Shown: one piece after another, positions 8,421-16,794 of the stretch
How the letters are laid out: each line of letters begins with the position of its first letter
How positions within the stretch are numbered: the first letter of the stretch is position 1
Source of the DNA: Alphaproteobacteria bacterium
GTDB taxonomy: Bacteria; Pseudomonadota; Alphaproteobacteria; UBA9219
DNA: 64,000 bases
Direction: 5' to 3'
Assembly (NCBI GenBank): GCA_028866275.1
Contig: JAGWIK010000006.1
Coordinates: forward strand, 40,893-104,892
Made by a program: the position numbers and the translations under genes
The notes under the pieces: generated by a model
What the model was told of the DNA's origin: nothing
Database searches by the model: none
What the model saw: only the letters and a program-made list of their open reading frames with translations

Positions 8421-8789
8421 GTGGTTGACGGAAACGGAGCGGCCGAAACGGCCTGGCGCGTTGTGCAAACGGACGAATCGCGGGGTATATGCGGATACTG
8501 GTTGTTCGGAACCGAAGCCGCGGCGGTGGAGTATTTCAAGGACAATGACGGCAAGCTTGCCTCCCTGTTCCCGCCGGGCGGATGGGCAGCGCCGACGGCA
8601 AGCATCGTCGACATCCGGGGCACGGGGCTGGGCTTAAGGCTTGCGGCGGAACGCAGAGGCTACATGACGGTCGACGCAAAGGATTCAGATCTGTTCGCGG
8701 CCGTTCGCAACCTGCCCGTTCTTGGCTCCGCCCCGATCCGGAAACCCGTGCGCGCGCCCCGGCCCCCGAGATTCGCGGCGGCCCTATAG
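8421..8789 (+). CDS. Small hypothetical protein
   Basis: A 122-residue frame with core-like GC-rich codon use, starting at GTG 8421 with GGAG about 12 nt upstream. It shows an alpha/beta pattern (WRVVQTDESRGICGYWLFG, then EAAAVEYFKD) and a Pro/Arg-rich tail. I do not recognise a family. It ends 76 bp before the DUF4164 gene. The overlapping frames on both strands are also open, a GC effect, so the reality of this gene rests mainly on composition and position. Confidence 0.5.
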   Translation: MVDGNGAAETAWRVVQTDESRGICGYWLFGTEAAAVEYFKDNDGKLASLFPPGGWAAPTASIVDIRGTGLGLRLAAERRGYMTVDAKDSDLFAAVRNLPVLGSAPIRKPVRAPRPPRFAAAL

Positions 8790-8865
8790 GTGGCGGCCAA
8801 ACCCGCAATTGACGGAAGTGCGCGGCCGATATAGGCTTTTTACTGGACAGATTCGGGGGCGCGAC

Positions 8866-9090
8866 ATGGAACGTCTGAAGCAGGCATTGGAAGATTTGGA
8901 CGAAGCGATTTTCGCGCTTGAAGACCGCGTCGCGCTGGACGCCACCCAACAACGCGAAGCCGCGAAACGCCAAGGCGAAATCGTCAAGCAAAGCCGCGCG
9001 CGCGAAGTCGAGGTTCTGGCGGTGACGCAAAAAGTCGCCGCGCGTCTGGACCAGACGATCGAGCATGTCGAACGCATTATCCGCCATTAA
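8866..9090 (+). CDS. DUF4164-like coiled-coil protein upstream of zapA
   Basis: A 74-residue protein that is nearly one continuous helix with heptad spacing (MERLKQALEDLDEAIFALED, later VTQKVAARLDQTIEHVERII). Small coiled-coil proteins of this type (DUF4164) sit directly upstream of zapA in many alphaproteobacteria; a role near FtsZ is suspected from context only. The start at ATG 8866 is chosen because upstream codons are Arg/Pro-rich and non-helical. The stop is 12 bp before zapA, so they are likely co-transcribed. Confidence 0.8.
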   Translation: MERLKQALEDLDEAIFALEDRVALDATQQREAAKRQGEIVKQSRAREVEVLAVTQKVAARLDQTIEHVERIIRH

Positions 9091-9102
9091 GGGGACATAC
9101 GC

Positions 9103-9429
9103 ATGACCGCCAGAACCGCGCCCGCCAAAGTTTCGGTTATCCTGTCCAACCGCGAATATATCGTCAATTGCCAGCCCGGCCAGGAACCGCGTCTGCGCCA
9201 ATTGGTCGACATGATCCAGCGCGAAATGGATGCCGTCGCCGACAAGGTCGGCAACGCCACCGAACCGCGCCATTTGATGCTGACCTGCCTGTCTTTGGCC
9301 GACAAGCTGCTGGAAGCGCGGTCGATGGCCAATGCGGAATTAACCAAACAGGAAGATTTATTCGTCGCCGCCGTCAACCATTTGAAGGGCCGCGTCGAAA
9401 ACCTTGCGTCGCAGGTTGGCCGGGCGTAA
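9103..9429 (+). CDS. zapA: Cell division protein ZapA
   Basis: ZapA binds FtsZ and bundles protofilaments at the division ring. The 108-residue protein has the N-terminal beta-hairpin (KVSVILSNREYIVNCQPGQE) and following helix LRQLVDMIQREMDAVADKVG of the family head domain, then the conserved LTCLSLADKLLEAR segment and a C-terminal coiled coil. Length is normal. It follows the DUF4164 gene by 12 bp and precedes 6S RNA and the folate cyclo-ligase gene, the usual alphaproteobacterial order. Confidence 0.93.
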   Translation: MTARTAPAKVSVILSNREYIVNCQPGQEPRLRQLVDMIQREMDAVADKVGNATEPRHLMLTCLSLADKLLEARSMANAELTKQEDLFVAAVNHLKGRVENLASQVGRA

Positions 9430-9434
9430 TATTG

Positions 9435-9605
9435 CCGAGGAAGGCTGCTGTGCGACACGACAGGCAGCAATGTCCCCGGGGCCGATAATTAGAACCTCTA
9501 GGGAGCTGTCCCTGTTCTGGCCGTGGCCAGAATATATGGCGCCCACCTGCTTATGCAGGCCGCGGAGGAATGCACGCCACCGGTCGATGCGGGGCCTTCC
9601 ACTTT
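9435..9605 (+). ncRNA. ssrS: 6S RNA
   Basis: Regulatory RNA that mimics an open promoter and sequesters sigma70-RNA polymerase. The stretch CCCCGGGGCCGATAATTAGA (from about 9475) aligns with the conserved CCCCUGAGCCGAUAUUUCAU of E. coli 6S RNA. The closing stem GGAAGGC (9439-9445) pairs with GCCTTCC (9594-9600). In between lie partially complementary arms around an internal bubble (TTCTGGCC/GGCCAGAA, CCTGC/GCAGG). Position between zapA and the 5-formyltetrahydrofolate cyclo-ligase gene is where alphaproteobacterial 6S RNA is found. Ends are approximate. Confidence 0.85.
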
Positions 9606-9644
9606 TCCTCCGACTGTTTCTTTCTCCGGCTTTATGTGCCGCCC

Positions 9645-10214
9645 ATGCCCTTCGCCCTTTCTGAACGCAAACAGGCTATGCGCCGCATCATGCGCGAGGC
9701 ACGGCTGTCGGCGGCACAAAATAATTCAAATGCCGCCAATATGTTGCGCGATGTTTTTAAACTTAACATCAAACTTGAACATGCCACCGTCGTCGCGGGA
9801 TATCGCGCCTTTCGCGGCGAGATGGATCCCGCACCGTTGATCCAGCATCTGCGCAACGCGGGCCACCCCATCGCCCTGCCCGTCGTTACGGGCAAGGGGT
9901 TACCGTTGGCGTTCCGCCTGTATGACGGGCACGGGCCGTTGTCCGTCAACCCGATGGGGATCGAGGAACCGCCGCCGGAATGTCCCGATGTCGATCCCGA
10001 TATTTTACTGGTTCCCCTGCTGGCTTTCGACCGCAATCGCAACAGGCTGGGCTATGGAGGCGGATTTTACGACCGCACCATGACAGAATTGCGTCGTCGA
10101 AAACCTATTCTGGCCATCGGGATTGGGTACAGCCTGCAGCAGGTCGACGAAGTCCCTATCGGCGGCGATGACGCGATATTGGACAAAATCGTCACAGAAA
10201 ACGGGGTATTATAG
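9645..10214 (+). CDS. ygfA: 5-formyltetrahydrofolate cyclo-ligase
   Basis: Converts 5-formyl-THF to 5,10-methenyl-THF with ATP, recycling a folate by-product. The 189-residue protein carries the family hallmark GYGGGFYDRTM near the C terminus, preceded by DILLVPLLAFDRNRNRLGYG, and an N-terminal Arg/Lys-rich segment (ERKQAMRRIMREAR) that binds ATP phosphates in relatives. The start is ATG 9645, directly after the 6S RNA; further upstream the frame runs into that RNA. It is probably expressed with, or downstream of, 6S RNA, as in other proteobacteria. Confidence 0.92.
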   Translation: MPFALSERKQAMRRIMREARLSAAQNNSNAANMLRDVFKLNIKLEHATVVAGYRAFRGEMDPAPLIQHLRNAGHPIALPVVTGKGLPLAFRLYDGHGPLSVNPMGIEEPPPECPDVDPDILLVPLLAFDRNRNRLGYGGGFYDRTMTELRRRKPILAIGIGYSLQQVDEVPIGGDDAILDKIVTENGVL

Positions 10215-10300
10215 ACCGCTTCTCAGCACGGAATTTTTCTTTTATAAACGGGGCACGGCATGTCGCTTGCCCGTCATTCACCCCCTCCTCCAGGAATTCC

Positions 10301-10762
10301 ATGATATCGGTCGTTCGTTTTTTTGTCATTCTTGCCTGCGCCGCGATGTTGGGCAACCCCGCCCGGGCGCAAGGCATCGCTTCGGTGCCGCCAGCCGCAC
10401 CTGCCGCGCCGACAGCGTCCGCGCCGGAAACCGCGCCGCACGATTACTGGACCAGCGAAAATGTCGACCGCCAGAAATTCCGCGAAACCATGGAAGAAAT
10501 CCGCAAAGGTTATGAAGATCTGGAAAGAGATCAGGATGCCCTTCTGGACAAATGCGTCAACGTAACGTCGGCACAGGCGGCGCAATGCGCGCAAGAACGC
10601 CTGGCCCTTCACGCCCGCCGCGCCGCCCTGCATGAGCGCATGCACGCGCTTCACGAAGCGATGGAGGCCGATCGTCTGGCCCACATGCCTGCGGCGGGTG
10701 CGCAAAACAAAGGGCCTTCCGCCGTCCCCGCTGCTCCAGCCGCTCCAGCCGCGGGACAATAA
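10301..10762 (+). CDS. Exported coiled-coil protein of unknown function
   Basis: A 153-residue protein with a Sec signal peptide (MISVVRFFVILACAAMLG to ARA), an Ala/Pro linker, then a charged helical segment of about 85 residues (FRETMEEIRKGYEDLERDQD and QERLALHARRAALHERMHAL) and an Ala/Pro tail. Two Cys (DKC and QC) flank the middle of the helix. No family recognised. ATG 10301 has GGAATTCC upstream rather than a clean ribosome site. It ends at a strong bidirectional terminator shared with the cold-shock gene. Confidence 0.7.
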   Translation: MISVVRFFVILACAAMLGNPARAQGIASVPPAAPAAPTASAPETAPHDYWTSENVDRQKFRETMEEIRKGYEDLERDQDALLDKCVNVTSAQAAQCAQERLALHARRAALHERMHALHEAMEADRLAHMPAAGAQNKGPSAVPAAPAAPAAGQ

Positions 10763-10765
10763 AAA

Positions 10766-10796
10766 AACCCTTCCCAATTTCTTGGGAAGGGTTTTC
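10766..10796. terminator. Bidirectional intrinsic terminator
   Basis: AACCCTTCCCAA (10766-10777) and TTGGGAAGGGTT (10782-10793) form a perfect 12-bp stem with a 4-nt loop. It has an A-run on the left and T-rich sequence on the right, so it serves both the exported coiled-coil gene (+) and the cold-shock gene (-). Confidence 0.9.
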
Positions 10797-10812
10797 ATGA
10801 AGCGTCTTAAAC

Positions 10813-11025
10813 TTAGGCCGCGTCGACGATCTTGAGATTCGCCGCCGAGGTTTTGCCCTTTTCGGTCGCCAGCTCATAGCTGAGCTTTTGGCCTTCGCGC
10901 AGATCGCGCAAGCCAGCACGTTCAACGGCACTGATGTGCACGAAAACGTCCGCACCGCCGGCATCCGGCTGAATGAAACCGTAACCCTTGGTGCCGTTGA
11001 ACCACTTTACTGTACCTGTCGCCAT
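10813..11025 (-). CDS. Cold-shock protein (CspA family)
   Basis: Single cold-shock domain, 70 residues, an RNA/ssDNA-binding chaperone. RNP1 is KGYGFIQP and RNP2 is VFVHIS; the N terminus MATGTVKWFNGTKGYGF is canonical. The frame is open 13 codons further up, but ATG 11025 with AAAGGA seven bases upstream is the normal family start. More than 200 bp of non-coding DNA lies upstream, room for the long structured 5' leader that cold-shock mRNAs usually have. Confidence 0.95.
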   Translation of the reverse strand: MATGTVKWFNGTKGYGFIQPDAGGADVFVHISAVERAGLRDLREGQKLSYELATEKGKTSAANLKIVDAA

Positions 11026-11252
11026 ATTGATATCCTTTAGTCTGGTATTGGCCGGCATCACCACGACAACCGCGCCGAGTTAGCGCCGAAACGCCGCGGG
11101 GTTTTCCCTTGGCCGGTATCGGCGACTCTTGCACGGTGATGGTCGGCCGGTCGTTTTATGGCGACCGTATTACGTCAAGCACGCGAGAGTCTTCTAATCT
11201 CGCGGATAGAGCTATCTGAAAAAAGGGAAAAAATCAAGGCGCTTTGCGCGGA
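11026..11252 (-). promoter_or_regulatory. Upstream/leader region of the cold-shock gene
   Basis: Non-coding stretch between the cold-shock start and the 3' end of the OmpA-like gene on the same strand. On the minus strand it has a TTGACG box (about 11170-11180), a candidate -35, and an inverted repeat of CGCGAGA/TCTCGCG with a 9-nt spacer around 11180-11203. Nearer 11230 a short GC stem (GCGC-AAA-GCGC) followed by T-rich sequence may end the OmpA-like transcript. None is certain. Confidence 0.35.
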
Positions 11253-14200
11253 TCAGTCGTTAACCTTGATATCGACCCGATCCATATACCCCGAATCCAC
11301 ATTGGCCCCTTCGGCGCGAACGTCGATACGGCTGGCATCGATGCCCTTGGACCCCAGATAGTCGCGCACGGCCAACGCCCTCTGCAACGACAGGCGGCGC
11401 GCGTCGCGGGGCGTCGACCCCGCATTATCGGCATAGGCGATCAGGGTAATGCGGACATCAGGATTGGCCGTCAGCACCGAGGCCAGCCGATTAAGCGCGT
11501 CCAGCACGGAATCGTCGATATTACCCGATCCATGGGTGAACACGATCGTCGAGATCGTCGGATCAAGCACCAGATGATTGCCCGGAATCGACGGCGCGGC
11601 ATCGACCCCATCCTGCAAGGCGGGCGTGGGGGCGGCCGCGACGGCTTGCGCCGCTTCGCCGGCGGCGGCACGGGGCGGCAAAGTCGGGGTGCTGAGGCTG
11701 GGGATTACATTCTTGTCCAAAGCGGGCAGCGAGGCCGACGGGCTGGGCAGTTGCGGCGTCACCAATCCAGAGGTTGACGGCGCAGGCGCGGGCGTTTTAA
11801 CCGACGCTTTGGATGACGACGGCGTCATGACCGACGGCAGGGGTGCGTTGCCGCCTGCCAGCGGCGCCTGACAGGCCGCGGCATTGCCGCCATTGACCCC
11901 CGAACATGTCCATGTCCATGGGCCGCTGCCACTGACCGATCCTGTGACGCCGGCGGCACACAAGCCATTTTGCGGTTGCACCAGCGTCGGCACGCCGTTC
12001 GCCCCGCCGCACGCGCCGTCCAGCGGCGCAGGCGGCTGCAAAGGCGCGGTGCAGCTGACCGTCATGCCGCCATTTTCGCCGACGCAGCTCCAATTCCATG
12101 GGCCGTTGCCGACAACTTCGGTCGCAGATCCATTGGCGCATAACCCGTCGGCGGGCGGCGTGCCGGACGACACGACGCCATTATCCGAACCGCACAGCCC
12201 GTCAAGCTTGGGGCCCGGCGGCGACGGCGGCGCGGCTTTGTCGGCGCTGCAGGGAACAGAGTCGCCCCCATTGGCCCCGGCGCACGACCATGTCCACGGG
12301 CCATTGCCGTTGACAACACTGGGCGAGCCGGATGCGCACAAGCCCGCGCTGGGCGCGGATGTCACAGCGGTGTTCGCGGTAACGCCGCAAGCCCCGTTGA
12401 TTTTAGCCTGCATCGACGCCGCGCATTTAACGCTGACGCCGCCGCCCGCCCCGTTGCAGGTCCACGACCAAGGGCCGTTGCCATCGATCCCCGACGGCGT
12501 GCCGGAACTGCACAGGCCGGCAAAGGGCGCGGATTGCAGGGCCGTGCCGTTGGCCGGGCCGCAGGAAGCATCGACCATCTTCGGCGTCGCGCAGGATACG
12601 TGCGCGCGGCCTTTACGGCATGTCCACACCCACGGGCCACTGCCGCGCACCGCCGACGCTTTGCCATCGGCGCATAAATCGGCCGACGGTTGTTCCGGCG
12701 CAGGCTGGGACGCGGCAAGTCCGCAAGACGGGCCGGGTTCAGGCTTGATATGTTTTTTCGTCGAAGGCGATGCCGGCGCAGGCGATGTCGAAACTTCGGG
12801 TGTCGGCGCGGCTTGCGGCACCGCAGGTTCGGCGGGCGCCGGCGCGGCAGGTTGCGCTTCGGGCGCGCCGCCGCTCAGCGACAAAGTGCTGCAGGACGAC
12901 GTGCTGCCGTCATTATCGGTGCAGGACCAGCTCCACGGGCCATCGCCGTTGACGGGGCTGGGCGAACCGACGCGGCACAGATCATGATCGGGCGCTTGAT
13001 AGGCCAGCGTTTCCGCAGCTTCGCCGCACAGGCTTGGTTTCGTCGCGGAAGCGGCGGCGGGCGGCGATGCCGGTTCAGGCGGCGTTGCCGTCGACGGGGC
13101 CGGCGAAACGGCGGCTTCGGGCGCGGGCGAAGAAGACGATGCCACAGAAGAAGGCGCGATACAGCTTTGGCTCGCGCCGCCGCCCTGGCCACGGCATGAC
13201 CAATGCCACGGCCCGTCACCCGTTACAGCCGAAGCGGTACCGGTTTCGCACAGATCGGAAGACGGTGCCGTTTCGACGGCGACGCCGTTAGCATCGCCGC
13301 ACGCACCATCGATAGACGCAACGCGCTTGTTCGCCGTGCAGGCGGCGGCACTGCCGCCATTATTGCCGGCACAGGCCCACGACCATGGCCCGTCACCGCT
13401 GACGGAGCTTGGCGTGCCCGACGAGCAAAGATTTGTCGAAGGCGCGTTGTCGTAAGCGTTGTTGGCGGCTTCGCCACAAACGCCATCGGTTTTGACTTCA
13501 ACGGTCGATGCGGGCGGCGCGCAGCTGTTGCTGACCCAGAAATCATGCAGCGAGCCATCGGCGCAGGCCGTACGCGTTTCGCCCTCGATCCTGCCGACAT
13601 AATTGGCGGGATAGCCGACTTCGGCACAGGTTTTCTGCCATTTCTGGATGTCTTTGTAACAAACGGCAGGAGACGGGGCCGGCGCAGGCGCGGCCGGAGG
13701 CGTCGCGGCGGCAGGCCCTGCAGCGGCGGTCGCAGCGGGCGCGAGCGCTTCGGGCTGGCCCGTCGCCAGATTTTTAGGCTCTTGCCCGGGTTGATAGGTG
13801 ACGCCGTCAACGGTTTGGGGCGCCGCCGGTTGCGCCGAGGCGGCCGCCGCGGGTGTCGCGGTAGATGTCGAGGCGGATGGCGGCAAGGGTAGCGGCGGCA
13901 GGGGCAAAGAAGGCTGTGTTGCCGCGGAAGAAGCCGCAGCCGGTTTCGTTGTCGGGCTAAGCTTCTCAAGGACTTCCTGCATGCCTTGCGACATCATCTG
14001 GGCGGTCGAGCTGGGCTGTGCAGCCGGCGCCATCAGCGGCGCGGTGGCCGTGGCGGCATTGTCAGACGCGGCGGGCGCCAACGCGGGAAGGCTGGGCGGT
14101 TGCGCGGGTTTATTGGCTTCGAGAACGTCCTGCAGCGTGATTGTTCCCGCCGCGACGGGGGAATCGAATGTCGCTTCGTTGGGGCCCGGCGCCATCGGCA

Positions 14201-14330
14201 CGGCCTGGTTGGTATAGGTTTGAACCGCGGGCGCGGCGTAGGCCTGCGCGCCCACACCAAGGGCGAGAACACACACGATGATGGGGGCTACCGATGCCCA
14301 TTTTCCGGCGGAGGGGAAGCGCAAAGACAT
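11253..14330 (-). CDS. Large exported repeat protein with OmpA-like C-terminal domain
   Basis: A 1025-residue envelope protein. Residues 1-32 form a signal peptide; 33-222 are Pro/Ala-rich low complexity; 223-280 hold a Cys-containing segment with WQKTCAEVGYPANYVGRIEG; 284-820 carry eight modules of about 47 residues each with four Cys and the core GPW-x-W-x-C; 821-915 are a Pro/Ser linker; 918-1025 are an OmpA/Pal-like peptidoglycan-binding domain (ITLIAYADNAGSTPRDARRL, then SLQRALAVRDYLGSKGI). It is probably anchored to peptidoglycan with the modules in the periplasm or across the outer membrane. Similar GPWxWxC modules occur in other secreted bacterial proteins; function here is unknown. 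Monocistronic. Confidence 0.88.
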   Translation of the reverse strand: MSLRFPSAGKWASVAPIIVCVLALGVGAQAYAAPAVQTYTNQAVPMAPGPNEATFDSPVAAGTITLQDVLEANKPAQPPSLPALAPAASDNAATATAPLMAPAAQPSSTAQMMSQGMQEVLEKLSPTTKPAAASSAATQPSLPLPPLPLPPSASTSTATPAAAASAQPAAPQTVDGVTYQPGQEPKNLATGQPEALAPAATAAAGPAAATPPAAPAPAPSPAVCYKDIQKWQKTCAEVGYPANYVGRIEGETRTACADGSLHDFWVSNSCAPPASTVEVKTDGVCGEAANNAYDNAPSTNLCSSGTPSSVSGDGPWSWACAGNNGGSAAACTANKRVASIDGACGDANGVAVETAPSSDLCETGTASAVTGDGPWHWSCRGQGGGASQSCIAPSSVASSSSPAPEAAVSPAPSTATPPEPASPPAAASATKPSLCGEAAETLAYQAPDHDLCRVGSPSPVNGDGPWSWSCTDNDGSTSSCSTLSLSGGAPEAQPAAPAPAEPAVPQAAPTPEVSTSPAPASPSTKKHIKPEPGPSCGLAASQPAPEQPSADLCADGKASAVRGSGPWVWTCRKGRAHVSCATPKMVDASCGPANGTALQSAPFAGLCSSGTPSGIDGNGPWSWTCNGAGGGVSVKCAASMQAKINGACGVTANTAVTSAPSAGLCASGSPSVVNGNGPWTWSCAGANGGDSVPCSADKAAPPSPPGPKLDGLCGSDNGVVSSGTPPADGLCANGSATEVVGNGPWNWSCVGENGGMTVSCTAPLQPPAPLDGACGGANGVPTLVQPQNGLCAAGVTGSVSGSGPWTWTCSGVNGGNAAACQAPLAGGNAPLPSVMTPSSSKASVKTPAPAPSTSGLVTPQLPSPSASLPALDKNVIPSLSTPTLPPRAAAGEAAQAVAAAPTPALQDGVDAAPSIPGNHLVLDPTISTIVFTHGSGNIDDSVLDALNRLASVLTANPDVRITLIAYADNAGSTPRDARRLSLQRALAVRDYLGSKGIDASRIDVRAEGANVDSGYMDRVDIKVND
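11871..13481 (-). repeat. Eight-copy cysteine module repeat (coding)
   Basis: Eight in-frame modules at residues about 284-331, 343-390, 434-480, 535-580, 589-636, 647-694, 712-760 and 773-820. Consensus is CG-x-ANG-x6-P-x3-LC-x2-G-x2-S-x-V-x-G-x-GPW-x-W-x-C-x-G-x-NGG-x5-C. Modules 1-2 and 5-8 are close-packed; 3 and 4 are set apart by Pro/Ala linkers. Module 4 is the most divergent (WVWTCRKGRAHVSC). The spacing implies two disulphides per module. Confidence 0.9.
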
Positions 14331-14418
14331 AAGGGTCAGAACCTGTAGAGAATCGCCAGTCTAAGGTTTTAAGGTTTGTTGTTTTAAAGCACAAGGGGTT
14401 ACAGGGGGTTTCCCTCCG

Positions 14419-15417
14419 TTACACCAGCCCCAGACACAGGCGAACCAGCTTTTCCCCCGCATCTTCGGCCTCAAAAGCCAGATGGATCGGCAAAATAACG
14501 GTTTCGGCGCGGAAGTCGGGTGGCAGACGCACGGCGTCTTTTTCGGTCGTCAAAAGACGCGCGCCCTGTTCTTCGGCACGCAGGCGCAGGGCGTCGATGT
14601 CGGTTTGCGTGTATAAGTGATGATCGGGGAAATCCGCCGTGCCGACAATGTTCAATTTAAGCGTTTTAGCCGTTTGATAAAATTTTTCGGGCCGCGCGAT
14701 GCCCGCGAAGGCGATAAATTTGCCTTTGCGCACGTTACCGACGGGCATCGCCGGCCTGATATGGGCCTGAAAAACCGGCACGCGTTTGTATTTGCGGCTC
14801 TGCGCGGCAAGGCGATGTTTATCGCGCCCGATGATAATCATCGCGGCGGCGCGCCGCACCGCCGCCCCGAAAGATTCCCGCAACGGGCCGGCGGGCATCA
14901 TATGGCCGTTGCCCAGACCTGTTTCGCCGTCGACCACCAGCAACGAAGCCGTCGGCGCGAAAAAGGGATTCTGCATGCCGTCGTCCATAATGATGCAGGT
15001 GCCATGCGCCTGTGCCTGCAACATCGAGATTTTGCGGTCGCTGCCCGCCCATGTCGGCGCGGCGGCGGCAAGCAACAACGCTTCATCGCCGACTTCCTCG
15101 GCATGATGCCGCTGGGGTTCGACATGGATGTTTTCGCCGTTGCCGCCATAACCGCGCGTCACGAAAACAGGTTTTTCGCCGTAGTCGCGGAACAGCCCGG
15201 CCAGCGCCAAAGCCACCGGCGTTTTGCCTGCGCCGCCCGCCACGACATTGCCGACGCATATAACGGGGATTTGCGGACGGAACGGCGTCGCCACCAAACG
15301 CCGCACCCCGCCCGCCGCCGCAAATCCCCACGACAAAGGCGCCAGCAGGTTGGGCAGCACAACCGACAGACGGTCGGGATTTTTGGCGGGCGGATACCAG
15401 AAGCGCGGCGTTTTCAT
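14419..15417 (-). CDS. lpxK: Tetraacyldisaccharide 4'-kinase LpxK
   Basis: Inner-membrane kinase that phosphorylates the 4' position of the lipid A precursor to make lipid IVA. The 332-residue protein has an N-terminal membrane-associated segment (LPNLLAPLSWGFAAAGG) and a P-loop VICVGNVVAGGAGKTP, then DDGMQNPFF and DHHLYTQTDI, all LpxK hallmarks. The start is ATG 15417; the frame is open upstream inside waaA, but those codons are not LpxK-like. It lies 7 bp downstream of waaA on the same strand, so the two lipid A-Kdo genes form an operon. The next gene down is the OmpA-like protein, facing the same way, 88 bp off. Confidence 0.95.
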   Translation of the reverse strand: MKTPRFWYPPAKNPDRLSVVLPNLLAPLSWGFAAAGGVRRLVATPFRPQIPVICVGNVVAGGAGKTPVALALAGLFRDYGEKPVFVTRGYGGNGENIHVEPQRHHAEEVGDEALLLAAAAPTWAGSDRKISMLQAQAHGTCIIMDDGMQNPFFAPTASLLVVDGETGLGNGHMMPAGPLRESFGAAVRRAAAMIIIGRDKHRLAAQSRKYKRVPVFQAHIRPAMPVGNVRKGKFIAFAGIARPEKFYQTAKTLKLNIVGTADFPDHHLYTQTDIDALRLRAEEQGARLLTTEKDAVRLPPDFRAETVILPIHLAFEAEDAGEKLVRLCLGLV

Positions 15418-15424
15418 GGGGCGT

Positions 15425-16699
15425 TCACGTGGTTTTTTTTGGCATCGACAGCCAGGGCTGTAATTCGACGATGATCTGGTCGAGCACATAACGTTTCCGA
15501 TAGGCGAGCAATTGCGCGGCCTGCGCGCGCTTGTCGCGTTCGGCGGGCGCGTCGAGCAAGCGCCCCACCGTGAAGGCGATTTCATTGGCGTGGTGCAGTT
15601 GAATGGCGGCATCGGCGCGCACAAATTCGCGGGCGATTTCGGCAAAATTGGTCATTTGCGGGCCAAAGATGATCGCGGTTTCCAGCTGCGCCGGTTCGAT
15701 GGGATTATGGCCGCCCCATACGAAAGATCCGCCCAGAACCGTGACCGGGCATAAACGATAGAACAGCCCCAGCTCGCCCATCGTATCCGCCAGATAGATT
15801 TGCGTATCGGGCGTTATGGCATCGTTTGCCGACCGGCGCGCGACACGCATTTTTTCCGAAGCCAGATAGCGCGCGATTTCATCGCCGCGCGCGGCGTGGC
15901 GCGGCGCAATAACCGTCAGCACATCCGGATGCGCCGCGATCATGGCGCGGTGCGCGGCGAGGGCCATATTTTCCTCGCCACGATGCGTCGAGGCCATCAG
16001 CCAGACGGGACGGTTCGCAATCTGGCCACGCAACCGGGTCAATTCGGCATCGTCGCAAGGCAGAGGCAAAGCGGCGTATTTCAGGTTGCCCAAACATTTG
16101 ACCGGCGACGCGCCCAGCGCGATAAGCCGCCCCTTGTCGTCTTCGGTCTGGGCAAGGCAAAGGCTGAAGCTGGACAGGATTTCCCGCGCCCAGCCGCGCG
16201 CACGATGCCAGCCGCGGAACGATTTATCCGACATGCGCGCATTCAACAGCACGGCCGGAATAAGCCGCGCGCGCAGGGCTTCGAGCGTGTTGGGCCATAA
16301 TTCGGATTCGATCCACAAAGCCAGACAGGGCCGCCAATGCGCAAGGAAGCGGTTGACGCAGGGCATGCGATCGATGGGGACATATTGATGCATGGCATAA
16401 AACGGCAAACGCGGGGCGACAAGCCGCGCCGCCGTTACCGTGCCGGTCGTCAGCAGAATGTGAAGATCGGGATAAACATCGTGCAATTTGTCGATGAGGA
16501 GCAGCAAAGAGGTCGCTTCGCCCACACTGGCGGCATGGCACCAAACCAGCCTGCCTTCGGATCTCGGGCGCGACGGGTAACCGAACCGTTCGGCAAAGCG
16601 CGCGGCGTCTTCGCGCCCGCGCGCACGGCGGCGACGCATATAAAGGCCGATAAAAGGCGCGCCGAGATCGGTCAGCGTACGGTAAAGGCTTGATAACAT
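15425..16699 (-). CDS. waaA: Kdo transferase WaaA (KdtA)
   Basis: Transfers Kdo from CMP-Kdo to lipid IVA (GT30). The 424-residue protein has the N-terminal membrane-anchor helix (MLSSLYRTLTDLGAPFIGLY), the catalytic-base motif WCHAASVGE, LWIESELWPN, and the C-terminal donor-binding segment GGSFVWGGHNPIEPAQLETA. Length is standard. First gene of a pair with lpxK. Divergent from the CpsD-like gene, with 95 bp between starts. Confidence 0.96.
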   Translation of the reverse strand: MLSSLYRTLTDLGAPFIGLYMRRRRARGREDAARFAERFGYPSRPRSEGRLVWCHAASVGEATSLLLLIDKLHDVYPDLHILLTTGTVTAARLVAPRLPFYAMHQYVPIDRMPCVNRFLAHWRPCLALWIESELWPNTLEALRARLIPAVLLNARMSDKSFRGWHRARGWAREILSSFSLCLAQTEDDKGRLIALGASPVKCLGNLKYAALPLPCDDAELTRLRGQIANRPVWLMASTHRGEENMALAAHRAMIAAHPDVLTVIAPRHAARGDEIARYLASEKMRVARRSANDAITPDTQIYLADTMGELGLFYRLCPVTVLGGSFVWGGHNPIEPAQLETAIIFGPQMTNFAEIAREFVRADAAIQLHHANEIAFTVGRLLDAPAERDKRAQAAQLLAYRKRYVLDQIIVELQPWLSMPKKTT

Positions 16700-16794
16700 G
16701 AGGATTTGAATGACGGGTGAAGCGCAGCTGTTGACGATTTATCAATCTTATGGGCTTTATTATCCAGATACAAATGGCTTTTTTTCGAGTTTCC

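Noticed and set aside
11871..13481. Repeated DNA that might be a CRISPR or tandem array
   Set aside because: The units are protein modules of varying length and sequence, in a single long frame with conserved Cys/Trp; no identical short repeats with unique spacers.
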